NCBI RefSeq assembly: GCF_003443895.1
Contig: NZ_QQOA01000031.1
Location: 31,751 to 95,750, forward strand
Origin: Paraburkholderia phosphatilytica
Lineage (GTDB): Bacteria; Pseudomonadota; Gammaproteobacteria; Burkholderiales; Burkholderiaceae
Direction: 5' to 3'
Length of the DNA stretch: 64,000 bases
Shown: positions 1 through 8,839 of the stretch, one piece after another
Layout of the letters: the number at the start of each line of letters is the position of its first letter
How positions within the stretch are numbered: position 1 is the stretch's first letter
Position numbers and translations under genes: made by a program
The notes under the pieces: generated by a model
What the model saw: only the letters and a program-made list of their open reading frames with translations
Told to the model about the DNA's origin: nothing
Databases searched by the model: none

Positions 1-405
1 CTTTTCAGGCGCATGGTCTTCAACATCCTCGTGACCAACGATGACGACCATCTGCGCAATCACGCGTTCGTGTGGGACCACGCGAACCGGGGCTGGCGGC
101 TGAGCGACCTGTACGACGTCGTGCCGAAGCCGCAGGTCGCGCACGAGCGTTTTCTGGTGCTGGGCATCGGGCCGGCCGCCGGGCGGCTCGCGACGCTCGA
201 CAACGCGCTGTCCGGTGCGGGCCGCTTCGGCATCGCGCGGCGGGACGCGATCGACATCATCGGGCAGCTGGCAAGCGTCGTGCGCGAATGGCGGACGTAC
301 TTCGAGCGCGATGGTGTGCCGCGTGCGGAGTGCGACAAGATCGCATCGGCATTTCGCAAGCCTAAGGAACTCGGCCTGCCGCGGGTGGAAAAGCGAAGTG
401 ACTGA
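1..405 (+). CDS. HipA-family serine/threonine kinase, C-terminal fragment cut by the window edge
   Basis: The reading frame is open from base 1, so the true start lies outside the window; 134 residues are visible. HipA proteins are kinase toxins of HipBA-type toxin-antitoxin modules that phosphorylate targets such as glutamyl-tRNA synthetase. The visible part carries the family's catalytic-loop signature NDDDHLRNH, close to the window edge, followed by WRLSDLYDVVP, which matches the metal-binding segment, and then the helical C-terminal tail. Any antitoxin partner would lie outside the window. A 9-bp hairpin follows the stop codon. The family assignment is fairly secure; whether the protein is a toxin or a degraded relative cannot be judged from the fragment. 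Confidence 0.8.
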   Translation, partial: LFRRMVFNILVTNDDDHLRNHAFVWDHANRGWRLSDLYDVVPKPQVAHERFLVLGIGPAAGRLATLDNALSGAGRFGIARRDAIDIIGQLASVVREWRTYFERDGVPRAECDKIASAFRKPKELGLPRVEKRSD

Positions 406-409
406 AACG

Positions 410-431
410 GGCGCGGCTTCGTAGCCGCGCC
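410..431. terminator. Stem-loop after the hipA-like gene
   Basis: A perfect 9-bp GC-rich stem (GGCGCGGCT pairing with AGCCGCGCC, four-base loop) begins a few bases after the hipA-type stop codon. There is no strong U tract, only a weak GGTTGTT, so it may be an imperfect terminator or a 3'-end stabiliser. It lies between the convergent ends of the hipA-like gene and aroG. Confidence 0.4.
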
Positions 432-445
432 GCAGGTTGTTAGCG

Positions 446-502
446 CGTCAGTTTCCGCTGCCGCGCCGTCCATGGCTCGCCCGTCAGTTTCCACTGCCGC
501 GC
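446..502. repeat. Imperfect direct repeat duplicating the 3' end of aroG
   Basis: A 21-base unit occurs at 446-466 and again at 482-502, 36 bases apart, with 20 of 21 positions identical. The copy at 482-502 contains the last codons and stop of aroG; the other lies just beyond the gene. It looks like a short duplication of the gene end, of the kind left by slippage or by an abandoned integration event. Confidence 0.7.
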
Positions 503-1557
503 GATACGCGCCGCTGCTTCACCGCTTCGGCGAGCCCTTCCAGCACGCCGATGGTTTCTTCCCAGCCGATGCAGGCGTCCGTGATGCTCTGACCGTAGAC
601 GAGTTCGCAGCCTTCCTGCAGATCCTGGCGGCCCGCCTTCAGGTGCGATTCCACCATCACGCCGACGATGCGTTCGTCACCCGCCGCGAGCTGACGGCCG
701 ATGTCGGCACAGACCGGAATCTGGTTCTCGTGCTTCTTCGAGCTGTTCGCGTGGCTCGCGTCGATCATCAGACGCGCTGCGAGGCCGGCCTTGCCGATGT
801 CCGAGCACGCCGCGTTCACGCTGCTCGCGTCGTAGTTCGGCGCCTTGCCGCCGCGCAGGATGATGTGGCAGTCCTCGTTGCCGGCCGTCGAGACGATCGC
901 TGAATGGCCGCCCTTCGTCACCGACAGGAAATGGTGCGGCTGCGACGCCGCCTTGATCGCGTCGACGGCGATCTTCACGTTGCCGTCGGTGCCGTTCTTG
1001 AAGCCGACCGGGCACGACAGGCCCGATGCGAGTTCGCGATGCACCTGCGATTCGGTGGTGCGAGCACCGATCGCCCCCCACGAGATCAGATCCGCGATGT
1101 ACTGCGGGCTGATCATGTCGAGGTACTCGGTGCCGGCGGGCAGCCCCAGCTCGTTGATGCCGACCAGCAGTTCGCGCGCCGTGCGCAGGCCGTCGTTGAT
1201 CTTGAAGCTGTTGTCGAGGTACGGGTCGTTGATGAGCCCTTTCCAGCCCACCGTCGTGCGCGGCTTCTCGAAGTACACGCGCATCACGACCTCGAGTTCG
1301 CCCGCGAAGCGCTTGCGCTCTTCGACGAGCCGGCCCGCGTATTCCATCGCGGCTTTCGTGTCGTGGATCGAGCACGGCCCGACGATCACGATCAGACGGT
1401 CTTCCATGCCGTGCAGGATCCGGTGCATCGACTGGCGGGCGTCGAAGATCAGCTTCGACGCGGACTCGCTGCACGGGAATTCGCGGATGAGGTGGGCCGG
1501 CGGCGTGAGCTCTTTGAGTTCTCGAATGCGGACATCGTCGGTGTTGTGCGGGGGCAT
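484..1557 (-). CDS. aroG: 3-deoxy-7-phosphoheptulonate (DAHP) synthase, class I, AroG type
   Basis: This enzyme condenses phosphoenolpyruvate and erythrose-4-phosphate to DAHP, the first step of the shikimate pathway, in the cytoplasm. The 357-residue length is typical of the AroFGH class I family. Diagnostic segments are VGPCSIHD near residue 60, MRVYFEKPRTTVGWKG, GARTTESQ, GFKNGTDG and the metal-site region DASHANSSK. The start codon is preceded by an ATGTCGTTCTC-side purine run and agrees with the family N-terminus. The AroG (phenylalanine-sensitive) label is from overall resemblance; isozyme feedback specificity cannot be proved by eye. It is transcribed alone from a distant promoter through a leader with an apparent attenuator, so it is probably controlled by the supply of charged aromatic tRNAs. 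Confidence 0.95.
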   Translation of the reverse strand: MPPHNTDDVRIRELKELTPPAHLIREFPCSESASKLIFDARQSMHRILHGMEDRLIVIVGPCSIHDTKAAMEYAGRLVEERKRFAGELEVVMRVYFEKPRTTVGWKGLINDPYLDNSFKINDGLRTARELLVGINELGLPAGTEYLDMISPQYIADLISWGAIGARTTESQVHRELASGLSCPVGFKNGTDGNVKIAVDAIKAASQPHHFLSVTKGGHSAIVSTAGNEDCHIILRGGKAPNYDASSVNAACSDIGKAGLAARLMIDASHANSSKKHENQIPVCADIGRQLAAGDERIVGVMVESHLKAGRQDLQEGCELVYGQSITDACIGWEETIGVLEGLAEAVKQRRVSRGSGN

Positions 1558-1677
1558 GTCGTTCTCCAGGATGCTTGGCGTTACGTGTCGGCGCGGGCCC
1601 GTTACTTCGGGAATGCGGCGCGCGCCGCTCGGTTCGTTCTCAGTGCACTGCGTTGGACAATCCAGCTGCGTCGGGCG

Positions 1678-1710
1678 AAAAAAAACCGCCAGACTCGCTG
1701 GCGGTTTTTC
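1678..1710 (-). terminator. Intrinsic terminator of the aroG attenuator
   Basis: Read on the minus strand, CCGCCAG (within 1699-1705) pairs with CTGGCGG (1686-1692), extended by A:U pairs, and is followed by eight U residues (1678-1685). It stands between the leader peptide and aroG, so it would stop transcription before the structural gene. Its 5' arm, CCGCCAGCG at 1696-1704, is also a perfect complement of CGCTGGCGG at 1755-1763 inside the leader peptide, which gives the alternative antiterminator pairing. Confidence 0.85.
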
Positions 1711-1737
1711 GGGAATTCCGGGTGATGCTTTCGCGCA

Positions 1738-1809
1738 CTAACACCCCTCTCGATCCGCCAGCGATCTGAGATACCAAAAGAAATAAAAATAAAACTGGCT
1801 GGCGAACAT
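1738..1809 (-). CDS. Aromatic-rich leader peptide of aroG
   Basis: A 23-codon frame reads MFASQ, then FYFYFFWY, then LRSLADREGC and a TAG stop. Eight consecutive codons specify Phe, Tyr or Trp: four Phe, three Tyr and one Trp. The frame begins about 33 bases after the predicted transcription start and ends 28 bases before the terminator hairpin. Segment 1 (CGCCAGC, 1798-1804) lies just before the aromatic run; segment 2 (CGCTGGCGG, 1755-1763) lies just after it; the two can pair. A ribosome stalled on the aromatic codons would mask segment 1 and free segment 2 to pair with the terminator arm. No clear Shine-Dalgarno precedes the ATG, which is the weak point. The frame is open further upstream, but the promoter position argues against a longer product. 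Confidence 0.8.
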   Translation of the reverse strand: MFASQFYFYFFWYLRSLADREGC

Positions 1810-1848
1810 GGTCGAAAGGAACAGTGCGCGTGAAAAAGGGTGTTTGGC

Positions 1849-1877
1849 TTTATAACCCGCCGGCGCGAGGCTGGCAA
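1849..1877 (-). promoter_or_regulatory. Sigma-70 promoter of the aroG leader
   Basis: On the minus strand TTGCCA (1872-1877) and TATAAA (1849-1854) are separated by exactly 17 bases, a near-consensus sigma-70 promoter. Transcription should start near 1842, giving a leader of about 285 bases before aroG that contains the leader peptide and the terminator. Confidence 0.75.
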
Positions 1878-1951
1878 CTGTGAGCGTGCAAAAATGCGGA
1901 ATTCCCGCACGGTTCTGTTGGATGACGCCAGAACCGTGCGTCAAGATGCGG

Positions 1952-3418
1952 TTAAACCGTACCGCCCACCGTCATCCGGTCGATCCGGAGCGTGGGCTGA
2001 CCGACGCCCACCGGCACGCTCTGGCCTTCCTTGCCGCATACGCCGACGCCCGTGTCGAGCGCCATGTCGTTACCGATCATGCTCACGTACTTGAGCGACT
2101 CCGGGCCGCTGCCGATCAGCGTCGCGCCCTTCACCGGGTACGTGACCTTGCCGTTCTCGATCATGTACGCCTCGGACGCCGAGAACACGAACTTGCCGTT
2201 CGTGATGTCGACCTGGCCACCGCCGAAGTTCACCGCATACAGGCCGTTCTTCACGGACGCGAGAATTTCCTGCGGGTCCTTGTCGCCGTTCAGCATGTAG
2301 GTGTTGGTCATGCGCGGCATCGGCAGCGCGGCGTACGACTCGCGGCGTGCGTTGCCCGTCACGTTCATCTTCATCAGGCGCGCGTTCAGCGTGTCCTGGA
2401 TGTAGCCCTTCAGCACGCCGTCTTCGATCAGCGTGGTGCACTGCGTGGGGTTGCCTTCGTCGTCGATGTTGAGCGAGCCGCGGCGATTCGGCAGCGTGCC
2501 GTCGTCGACCACGGTGACGCCCTTCGCCGCCACCTGTTCGCCGATGCGGCCCGCGAACGCGGACGAGCCCTTGCGATTGAAATCGCCTTCGAGCCCATGG
2601 CCGATCGCTTCGTGCAGCAGCACGCCGGGCCAGCCCGGGCCGAGCACGACCGTCATCGCGCCGGCCGGAGCGGGGCGCGCATCGAGATTCACCAGCGCCG
2701 CGTGCACGGCGTCGTCAACATACTTCGACAGGATCGCGTCGGTGAAGTAGCCGTAGTCGAAGCGTCCGCCGCCGCCGCCGCTGCCGATCTCGCGGCGGCC
2801 GTTCTGCTCGGCGATCACGGTGACCGACACGCGCACGAGCGGCCGGATGTCCGCCGCGAGTGCACCGTCGCTGCGCGCGACGAGCACCACGTCGTATTCG
2901 CCCGCGAGCCCGGCCATCACCTGCGTGATACGCGGGTCGCGGCTGCGCGCCATCTGTTCGACGCGTTCCAGCAGCTTGACCTTCGCGGTGGCATCGAGCG
3001 AATGCAGCGGGTCGGAGGGCAGGTACAGGTCGCGGCCGGCGATGCCGGTCAGCGACGACGCGACCTTGACCTTCTGCTTGCCGCCGCCGGCCTTCGCGAT
3101 CGCGCGGGTGGCGATCGCCGCCTGGCGGATCGCTTCGGGAGACAGGTCGTCCGAGTAGGCGAACGCGGTGCGGTCGCCGGACACGGCGCGCACGCCGACG
3201 CCCTGGTCGATGCTGAAGCTGCCCGATTTGACGATGCCTTCCTCGAGGCTCCAGGCTTCGCTGCGCGTGGCCTGGAAGTACAGGTCCGCGTAGTCCACGC
3301 GATGCGTGAAGATTTCGCCGAGCGTGCGCGTGAGCACGGCTTCGTCGAGGCCGTAGGGCGTCAGGAGCACGTCCTTTGCGGTCGCCAGATTGCGGATGCC
3401 GGGTTCGATAATGTTCAT
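1952..3418 (-). CDS. tldD: Metalloprotease TldD
   Basis: TldD is the zinc-protease subunit of the TldD/TldE complex, which degrades unfolded peptides, matures microcin-type peptides and processes CcdA antitoxin in enterobacteria. The 488-residue length is normal for the family. The metal-binding HEAIGH motif lies near residues 269-274, followed by GLEGDFNRK. N-terminal segments such as VDYADLYFQATRSEAWSLEEG are typical of TldD rather than TldE. The partner tldE (pmbA) is not in this window. It lies upstream of aroG on the same strand but is separated from it by the aroG promoter, so the two are probably independent. A nitrilase-family gene sits 84 bases upstream and may be co-transcribed. Confidence 0.95.
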   Translation of the reverse strand: MNIIEPGIRNLATAKDVLLTPYGLDEAVLTRTLGEIFTHRVDYADLYFQATRSEAWSLEEGIVKSGSFSIDQGVGVRAVSGDRTAFAYSDDLSPEAIRQAAIATRAIAKAGGGKQKVKVASSLTGIAGRDLYLPSDPLHSLDATAKVKLLERVEQMARSRDPRITQVMAGLAGEYDVVLVARSDGALAADIRPLVRVSVTVIAEQNGRREIGSGGGGGRFDYGYFTDAILSKYVDDAVHAALVNLDARPAPAGAMTVVLGPGWPGVLLHEAIGHGLEGDFNRKGSSAFAGRIGEQVAAKGVTVVDDGTLPNRRGSLNIDDEGNPTQCTTLIEDGVLKGYIQDTLNARLMKMNVTGNARRESYAALPMPRMTNTYMLNGDKDPQEILASVKNGLYAVNFGGGQVDITNGKFVFSASEAYMIENGKVTYPVKGATLIGSGPESLKYVSMIGNDMALDTGVGVCGKEGQSVPVGVGQPTLRIDRMTVGGTV

Positions 3419-3502
3419 GCGAGCAAAAGTTCGGGAAGGTCGGTTCGGTAGATTCGGTGCTGCGTGGCCAATATCAAGGCGGTTGAAGTGTGAGCGTGCG
3501 GC

Positions 3503-4330
3503 TCACGAGAGTACGCGGTGCCGCCATGCGGGCAGACTTGCGCGTACCTCGTCGATACGCGCGCGATCGATGTCGCCGGCGACGACCCCAGCGCCTTCGT
3601 CGCGCACCGCGACGATGTCGCCCCACGGGTCGATCAGCATGCTGTGGCCCCACGTGCGGCGGCCGTTCTCGTGCTTTCCGCCCTGCGCCGCGGCCAGCAC
3701 GTAGCACTGGTTTTCGACGGCGCGCGCTTTCAGCAGCGTTTCCCAGTGCGCACGGCCGGTGGTGTACGTGAACGCCGACGGCACGACGATCAGCGCGCAG
3801 TCGCCCATCTTCCGGTACAGCTCGGGAAAGCGCAGATCGTAGCAGACCGACAGGCCGACCCGGCCGAAGGGCGCATCGAACGTGCGGACATCGGTGCCCG
3901 GGCGAATGGTGCGGGCTTCGTCGAACGACTCCTCGCCCTTTTCGAAATTGAACAGATGGATCTTGTCGTAGCGCGCGGCTTCTTCGCCCCGTGGATCGAA
4001 GACGAGCGTGGTATTGAGCACGCGCGAAGGCTCCGACGCGGTCAGCGGCAGCGTGCCGCCGATCACCCACACGCCGTGCTGGCGCGCGGCGTCGGCCAGA
4101 AAGCGCTGGATCGGACCGTCGCGATACGCTTCGCGCACGGTAAGCTTGTCCGTGTCCTTGAAGCCCATGAAGCAGAAGTATTCGGGCAGCAGCACGAGTT
4201 GTGCGCCACCGGCAGCGGCTTCGGCGATCAGCCGCTCGGCGTCGGCGAGGTTGCGGTCGCGCTCGGGTGTGCTGACCATCTGCAACGCGGCGACGCGAAA
4301 GGGTGACGACGTGACGGTCGGTGCGCTCAT
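3503..4330 (-). CDS. Carbon-nitrogen hydrolase (Nit1/omega-amidase-like)
   Basis: The 275-residue protein has the complete nitrilase-superfamily triad: Glu50 in LLPEYF, Lys123 in YDKIHLFNF and Cys163 in SVCYDLRFPE. Closest in pattern to the Nit1 branch, whose members hydrolyse deaminated glutathione, a side product of transaminases; some relatives act on omega-amides such as 2-oxoglutaramate. It is cytoplasmic, with no signal peptide. It sits between yhdP and tldD on the same strand with gaps of about 80 bases, an order I recognise from Burkholderiaceae. The substrate is inferred from family only and could be another short-chain amide. Confidence 0.85.
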   Translation of the reverse strand: MSAPTVTSSPFRVAALQMVSTPERDRNLADAERLIAEAAAGGAQLVLLPEYFCFMGFKDTDKLTVREAYRDGPIQRFLADAARQHGVWVIGGTLPLTASEPSRVLNTTLVFDPRGEEAARYDKIHLFNFEKGEESFDEARTIRPGTDVRTFDAPFGRVGLSVCYDLRFPELYRKMGDCALIVVPSAFTYTTGRAHWETLLKARAVENQCYVLAAAQGGKHENGRRTWGHSMLIDPWGDIVAVRDEGAGVVAGDIDRARIDEVRASLPAWRHRVLS

Positions 4331-4410
4331 GGGCGTTTCAGGCTCTCCCTGATCGAGGAAGGTGGAACGAGGCGAGGTTGGGTGTGCTTCAGTGCAGCCT
4401 CAGTGTGATT

Positions 4411-7400
4411 TCAGTGCGCTGCGGCCGGTACCTGCTCCGGCCCCGGTTCGGGTGCCGGCTGCTGGTGGTCCATCTTACCCCGATCGTCGCGGACCCGCTC
4501 GACGTGGGGTTTCGCCCACGATCCGTTGATCGCGTAGTCGCGCGCGAACGCCGACGAGATGCCGTGCGACAGCGCGAAATCCGCCACCAGCGCGCCCAGC
4601 CCGAGGAACGGATTGATCACGGTCGCAGCGACCACGGCGGCGCCCGCGCTGACCGTCGGCGTGATGTGCACGTGCAGGTCCTGGGTTTCGTGCGCGAGAT
4701 CGACGGTGCCGCTCATGTCCGCGCGTGCGGGTGCCGTGACGAGCTGGAAGTTGTCGGTGCGCGCGATGCCGTTGTCGATCTGCGCGCTGCCCGTCACGCG
4801 CTCGAACGGCAGGCCTTCGCCGATCACGTCCTTGAAATTGAGGGTCGCGAAACGCGCGAGGCTTTGCAGGCTGATCACGCCGAGCAGTTTCGCGACACCC
4901 GGATCGACCTTCAGGATCTGGCCATGCCGCAGATCGAGCGCGAGGTTGCCGCCGAGCGTCGGGTAGTCGATCGCCGTCGGGCCGCCGCGCCAGCCGATCT
5001 TGCCCGACAGCGTGCCCGAGCCGTTCTTCAGCGTGCGCGGCTGGCCGGCGCGTTCGAGCAGCGCGCCGGCGTCCTTCACGTCCAGCTTGAAATCGAACAC
5101 GGTGCGGCGCGCGGTGTCTTCGTCGACGTTCGCGCCGAGCTTCGTCGACGTGCGCCAGTTGCCGGTTGCGGTGAGCGTCGCGGCCGGGTTGCTGAGATCG
5201 AGCTTGTCGAGCTGCCAGACGGGCACGCCGTCTTCGTCGAAGTTGTGCGCGTCGACTTCGAGCCGGCCGAGGTTGTGGTCGCGCACGATCAGCTCGTTGA
5301 CGATCAGATCGATCGACGGCACGTTCTTCGCCGGCTGCGAGATCGCCTGGCCGAGCAGGTCGTTGCGGCTCGTCGACGGCACCACGAGCCGTGCGAGCCG
5401 CGCCTGCAGCATGCCTGGCGAGTCTTTCGTCGCGCCCGGCTGCCACGACACGTGGCCCGACATCTGGTTCGAGCCGATGTTGGCCTGCCAGCCGTTGTTC
5501 GCCTCGCGCGACGCGCCGACCACGACGCTTTCCCATTGCCGCTTGAGCAGCGTCAACGTGCCGATGTGCACGGCGAGGCGATCGGGCACGTACTGCATCG
5601 CAGTGCCTGGCGAGACGCTCGACTGCGCGGTATCCACCGTGTTGTGCATCTGCGTGAAGACCGTGCGCCACGCGTCGGCGTCGAGCGTCGGCAGATCCAC
5701 TGCGGCCGTCACGCCTTCGGTGGGCAGATCGGCGGGCTTGTTGACGCCGACCGCGCCGCGCAGCACCTTGGCCGGCTCGCCGGGCTGGTGCGTGAGCAGA
5801 TACGTGCCGACGATCGGGCCGAAGCGCAGGTCGGCGCGCTGTTCGCCGGCGACTGCCGGGTTGTCGGTCGGCGCGAGCGAGAAGCGCAGCGGCATCGCGG
5901 TGCCGACCGGCTTGTCGAACGGCGCAGGGAAGTCGAGCGCGAGGCCCGTCATGTCGGAGCTCGCCGAGATCGCCGGGATGTGGCCTTTCGCGCCGCGCAC
6001 GGCGAGCGAGTAGGGCGCGCTGCCGCTCACGCGCTTGAGCACTTCGGCGGGCGTGCCGTGCAGGTTCAGCGAGTCGCGCGCGGTATCCACGGCGATGTTG
6101 CCGCCGACATCGAACGCATAGGTGCCGTCCTGCTTCAGGCCGCCGTTCGCGCGGATGTCGCCGCCGAGAAACTGGCCCGCGAGCCCGTTCAGCGCAACCG
6201 TATGTTCGGTGAACGCGACCTTGCCGGTCAGCTGCGACAGCGGCGGCACGTTGTCCGCGGCGAGCCGGTCGCGCTGGAAGGTGAGCGCGCCTTCCACGCC
6301 AATGTGCGGCTTCGGGTAGCGCGGAATGGTCAGCTTCAGCGCGAGCGCCGATGAACCGTCCGCCTTGACCTTGTCGCCTTCGTGCTTCGTCATGTAGCCG
6401 AGCGAGCTTTGATTCGCGTAGTCCAGCATGTCGGCGAGCGGGCCGTGTGCCGCGCCGTCGATCACGAGCGGCGACGCCTTCGTGCCGAGGTCTTCGATGC
6501 GGCCATCCACCTTCGTCGCGGTGACCCGCTTGTAGCGTGCGTGATCGATGTCGAAGCGCAGCTTGTTTTCCTTCAGCTCGAACGCGCCGTCGATGTCGTC
6601 GAACGCGGGCCAGACGCTCGGCGCGCCGTTGCGCATATTGCGCGGCGGGAACGGCGACGGGTCGAAGCGCCCGCCGCGGAACGGCGCGACGATATGGAAC
6701 ACGCCCGCGGTCGGATCGCGCGAATACGGGAATTTGTCGAGGTTGCCGTGAATCTCGATGGTCGCGTTGCGCGACACGCCGCTTTGCAGACCGTGGCCGA
6801 GATAGATGCGCAGCTTCTCGCTGATGCTCGTCGGCAGATAGCGGGCGATGTGCGCGACCTGGGCCCGCGCGAACTGCGCCTTGAGGTCCAGCGAGCCACG
6901 GCCGTGGCCCGCGTTCGAGTACGACGCGGTGAGCTTCGCGTTCGTATCGGCGTTCGCGACACTGAAGTCGGACACCTGAACGTCGAAGGCCTTGTGGCGC
7001 TCGCCCGCCGCGACGGTCGGCGCGATGGTCCATGTGCCGTGGCCGATCATCCGGTCGAACGTGAGGCGGGGGTTGTCGAACACGCCCGGGATCGTCACTG
7101 CCGCGTTCGCCGTATCGAGCGCGATCGAACCGTGCGATTCATCCGCGTCGACGTGGCCCCACACGTTCTCGAAGCCCGGAATGCCGGCGCGCGGATGGCC
7201 GAGCGGCGTGAGGCCCGGCGGCGGCTCCTGGGCGGCGACGCTGATGCCCTGCAGGTCGGCCTTGAAGCGGTAGTGGATCACCGGCTCGACCACCGAGCTG
7301 CGCTGCTCCGTGGCCGCTTCGCCGGCGTCGGGCTTCGCGCGTTCGAGCGCGATCGTGTAGTTCGCGACCGTGCCGCGCGGATTGAAGCGCACGAGCGCGT

Positions 7401-8631
7401 TCAGGAAGCGGCGCGGCAGCGGCAGCGCGCGGCTGAATTCCGCCAGCAGCCCGAGGTCGATGCGGTCGCCGGTGATGCTCATCGACTGGCCGTGCTGCAC
7501 GCTCGGCTTGCGGTATTGCGCGGATAGCGTGGAGAGCGCGAGGGTGCGCGACACCGGCGTGCCGTCGTCGAGCGGCGGCTGGCCCATCTCGGCGTGCAGG
7601 TCGCGCAGCTGCAGCGCGTAGTCGTCGCCGTTCACGGCCATCGTCCAGTCGAAGTTCGCGACCGGGATGTCGAGCTTCGGCTGGGTGGGGTGCACCTGCA
7701 GCAGCACGTCGGTGCCGGCGAGCGTGCCGGTCGCGGAGGTGATGCGGCCTTCGGTGAAGTCGAACCAGATGGCGTTGTCGATGCGCCCCTGGTAGGTCGA
7801 GATCGGAAAGTTCACGTAATGCGCGAGCGTCGGCAGATCCACCGGGCCGGTGGACACGTACGCCTCGCCGGTCCAGTTCACCGGTTTGCCGATCGCCGTC
7901 AGCGTCGTGTGCCTGAAACTTGCGCGGAAGTCGAGCGGGCCGTGCAGCAGCGTGCCATCGGCGGGGGCCTGCAGTGCGGCCTGGTGCTCCGTGCCGTCGT
8001 TGAGCATCGCGAGCCGGATGTTCGACAGCGCGAGTTCGGGTGCGTCGTGCTGCGCGTCGCGCCAGCGCAGCGTGCCGCCGCGCAGCACGATCGCCTGCTG
8101 ACGCAGCAGCCACGTGGACAGCGTGTCGTTGCCGGTGTGCCGCGTCGGCACCGGCACGCCCGCCACCGACAGCCCGCCGCCCGAATCCCGCTCGATCAGC
8201 ACGTCCGGCCGGTCTACGATCAGGCTCGACAGCAGCGGCGTGAAGCGCACGAGCGACTGCCACGACACAGTGGCGACGGCATGCGGGATCTGCAGCGCGA
8301 GCTGGCCGTTGCGATCGCGGATCGTCACGTTCTCGATGTCGAGCCCGGGCTGGTAGCCGGTCCAGTGCGGCGTCAGCTTGCCGATGGACAGTTGCGCGTG
8401 GATCTTCTCGGAGACGAGCGCCTCGATGCGCGGACGGAACGCGTCGGCATGCGGCAGGACGATGTAACGGAGTCCGACATACAGGCCCGCGGTGATGAAA
8501 TAGACGATCAGCCCGATTGCCAGCACCACGTGCAGCGTGTGGCGCAGCACGGTGTGGAGCCAGTCCGCGCCGTGCGCCGGGTGGACGTCTCCGGCATGGT
8601 GCTGGTCGGCGGAATCGTTTCGCTCGGACAT
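4411..8631 (-). CDS. yhdP: YhdP-family AsmA-like giant envelope protein (TIGR02099 type)
   Basis: This 1406-residue protein has one N-terminal membrane segment at about residues 32-57 (VVLAIGLIVYFITAGLYVG) and then a very long periplasmic region rich in beta-strand repeats. AsmA-like proteins of this size (YhdP, TamB, YdbH) are thought to form hydrophobic bridges that carry phospholipid from inner to outer membrane. The C-terminal quarter (GGNLALDLRHGQILKVDPGVAKLLGVISLQSL) carries the typical AsmA-like C-terminal signature, followed by a proline-rich tail. It starts 200 bases from the divergent glnE. The family call is strong; the lipid-transport role is inferred from E. coli. Confidence 0.9.
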   Translation of the reverse strand: MSERNDSADQHHAGDVHPAHGADWLHTVLRHTLHVVLAIGLIVYFITAGLYVGLRYIVLPHADAFRPRIEALVSEKIHAQLSIGKLTPHWTGYQPGLDIENVTIRDRNGQLALQIPHAVATVSWQSLVRFTPLLSSLIVDRPDVLIERDSGGGLSVAGVPVPTRHTGNDTLSTWLLRQQAIVLRGGTLRWRDAQHDAPELALSNIRLAMLNDGTEHQAALQAPADGTLLHGPLDFRASFRHTTLTAIGKPVNWTGEAYVSTGPVDLPTLAHYVNFPISTYQGRIDNAIWFDFTEGRITSATGTLAGTDVLLQVHPTQPKLDIPVANFDWTMAVNGDDYALQLRDLHAEMGQPPLDDGTPVSRTLALSTLSAQYRKPSVQHGQSMSITGDRIDLGLLAEFSRALPLPRRFLNALVRFNPRGTVANYTIALERAKPDAGEAATEQRSSVVEPVIHYRFKADLQGISVAAQEPPPGLTPLGHPRAGIPGFENVWGHVDADESHGSIALDTANAAVTIPGVFDNPRLTFDRMIGHGTWTIAPTVAAGERHKAFDVQVSDFSVANADTNAKLTASYSNAGHGRGSLDLKAQFARAQVAHIARYLPTSISEKLRIYLGHGLQSGVSRNATIEIHGNLDKFPYSRDPTAGVFHIVAPFRGGRFDPSPFPPRNMRNGAPSVWPAFDDIDGAFELKENKLRFDIDHARYKRVTATKVDGRIEDLGTKASPLVIDGAAHGPLADMLDYANQSSLGYMTKHEGDKVKADGSSALALKLTIPRYPKPHIGVEGALTFQRDRLAADNVPPLSQLTGKVAFTEHTVALNGLAGQFLGGDIRANGGLKQDGTYAFDVGGNIAVDTARDSLNLHGTPAEVLKRVSGSAPYSLAVRGAKGHIPAISASSDMTGLALDFPAPFDKPVGTAMPLRFSLAPTDNPAVAGEQRADLRFGPIVGTYLLTHQPGEPAKVLRGAVGVNKPADLPTEGVTAAVDLPTLDADAWRTVFTQMHNTVDTAQSSVSPGTAMQYVPDRLAVHIGTLTLLKRQWESVVVGASREANNGWQANIGSNQMSGHVSWQPGATKDSPGMLQARLARLVVPSTSRNDLLGQAISQPAKNVPSIDLIVNELIVRDHNLGRLEVDAHNFDEDGVPVWQLDKLDLSNPAATLTATGNWRTSTKLGANVDEDTARRTVFDFKLDVKDAGALLERAGQPRTLKNGSGTLSGKIGWRGGPTAIDYPTLGGNLALDLRHGQILKVDPGVAKLLGVISLQSLARFATLNFKDVIGEGLPFERVTGSAQIDNGIARTDNFQLVTAPARADMSGTVDLAHETQDLHVHITPTVSAGAAVVAATVINPFLGLGALVADFALSHGISSAFARDYAINGSWAKPHVERVRDDRGKMDHQQPAPEPGPEQVPAAAH

Positions 8632-8839
8632 GCTGCGACGGATGGCGTATGGTAGTTTTGCGGTCTGACGATGAAATGTAACACAGGGCCGGATGGCCCG
8701 GACGGCCCTTCAGGCTGTGGTTTCCGGGATACCTTACGCAATTTCACATGCGTCGGGCCGACAATTTGCAAGCAGTTACAAGACCCTGGTTCCAGCGGGT
8801 GCTGTCGGCGGAACCAGCAACCGATGAGCCAGACCTTTG

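Noticed and set aside
1738..1944. A 68-residue version of the aroG leader frame
   Set aside because: It would begin upstream of the promoter at 1849-1877; the 23-codon frame starting at 1809 fits the predicted transcript.
3518..6354. Very long plus-strand frames opposite the nitrilase and yhdP genes
   Set aside because: They encode Arg/His/Asp-rich, low-complexity proteins typical of the antisense of GC-rich genes; the minus-strand genes carry clear domains.
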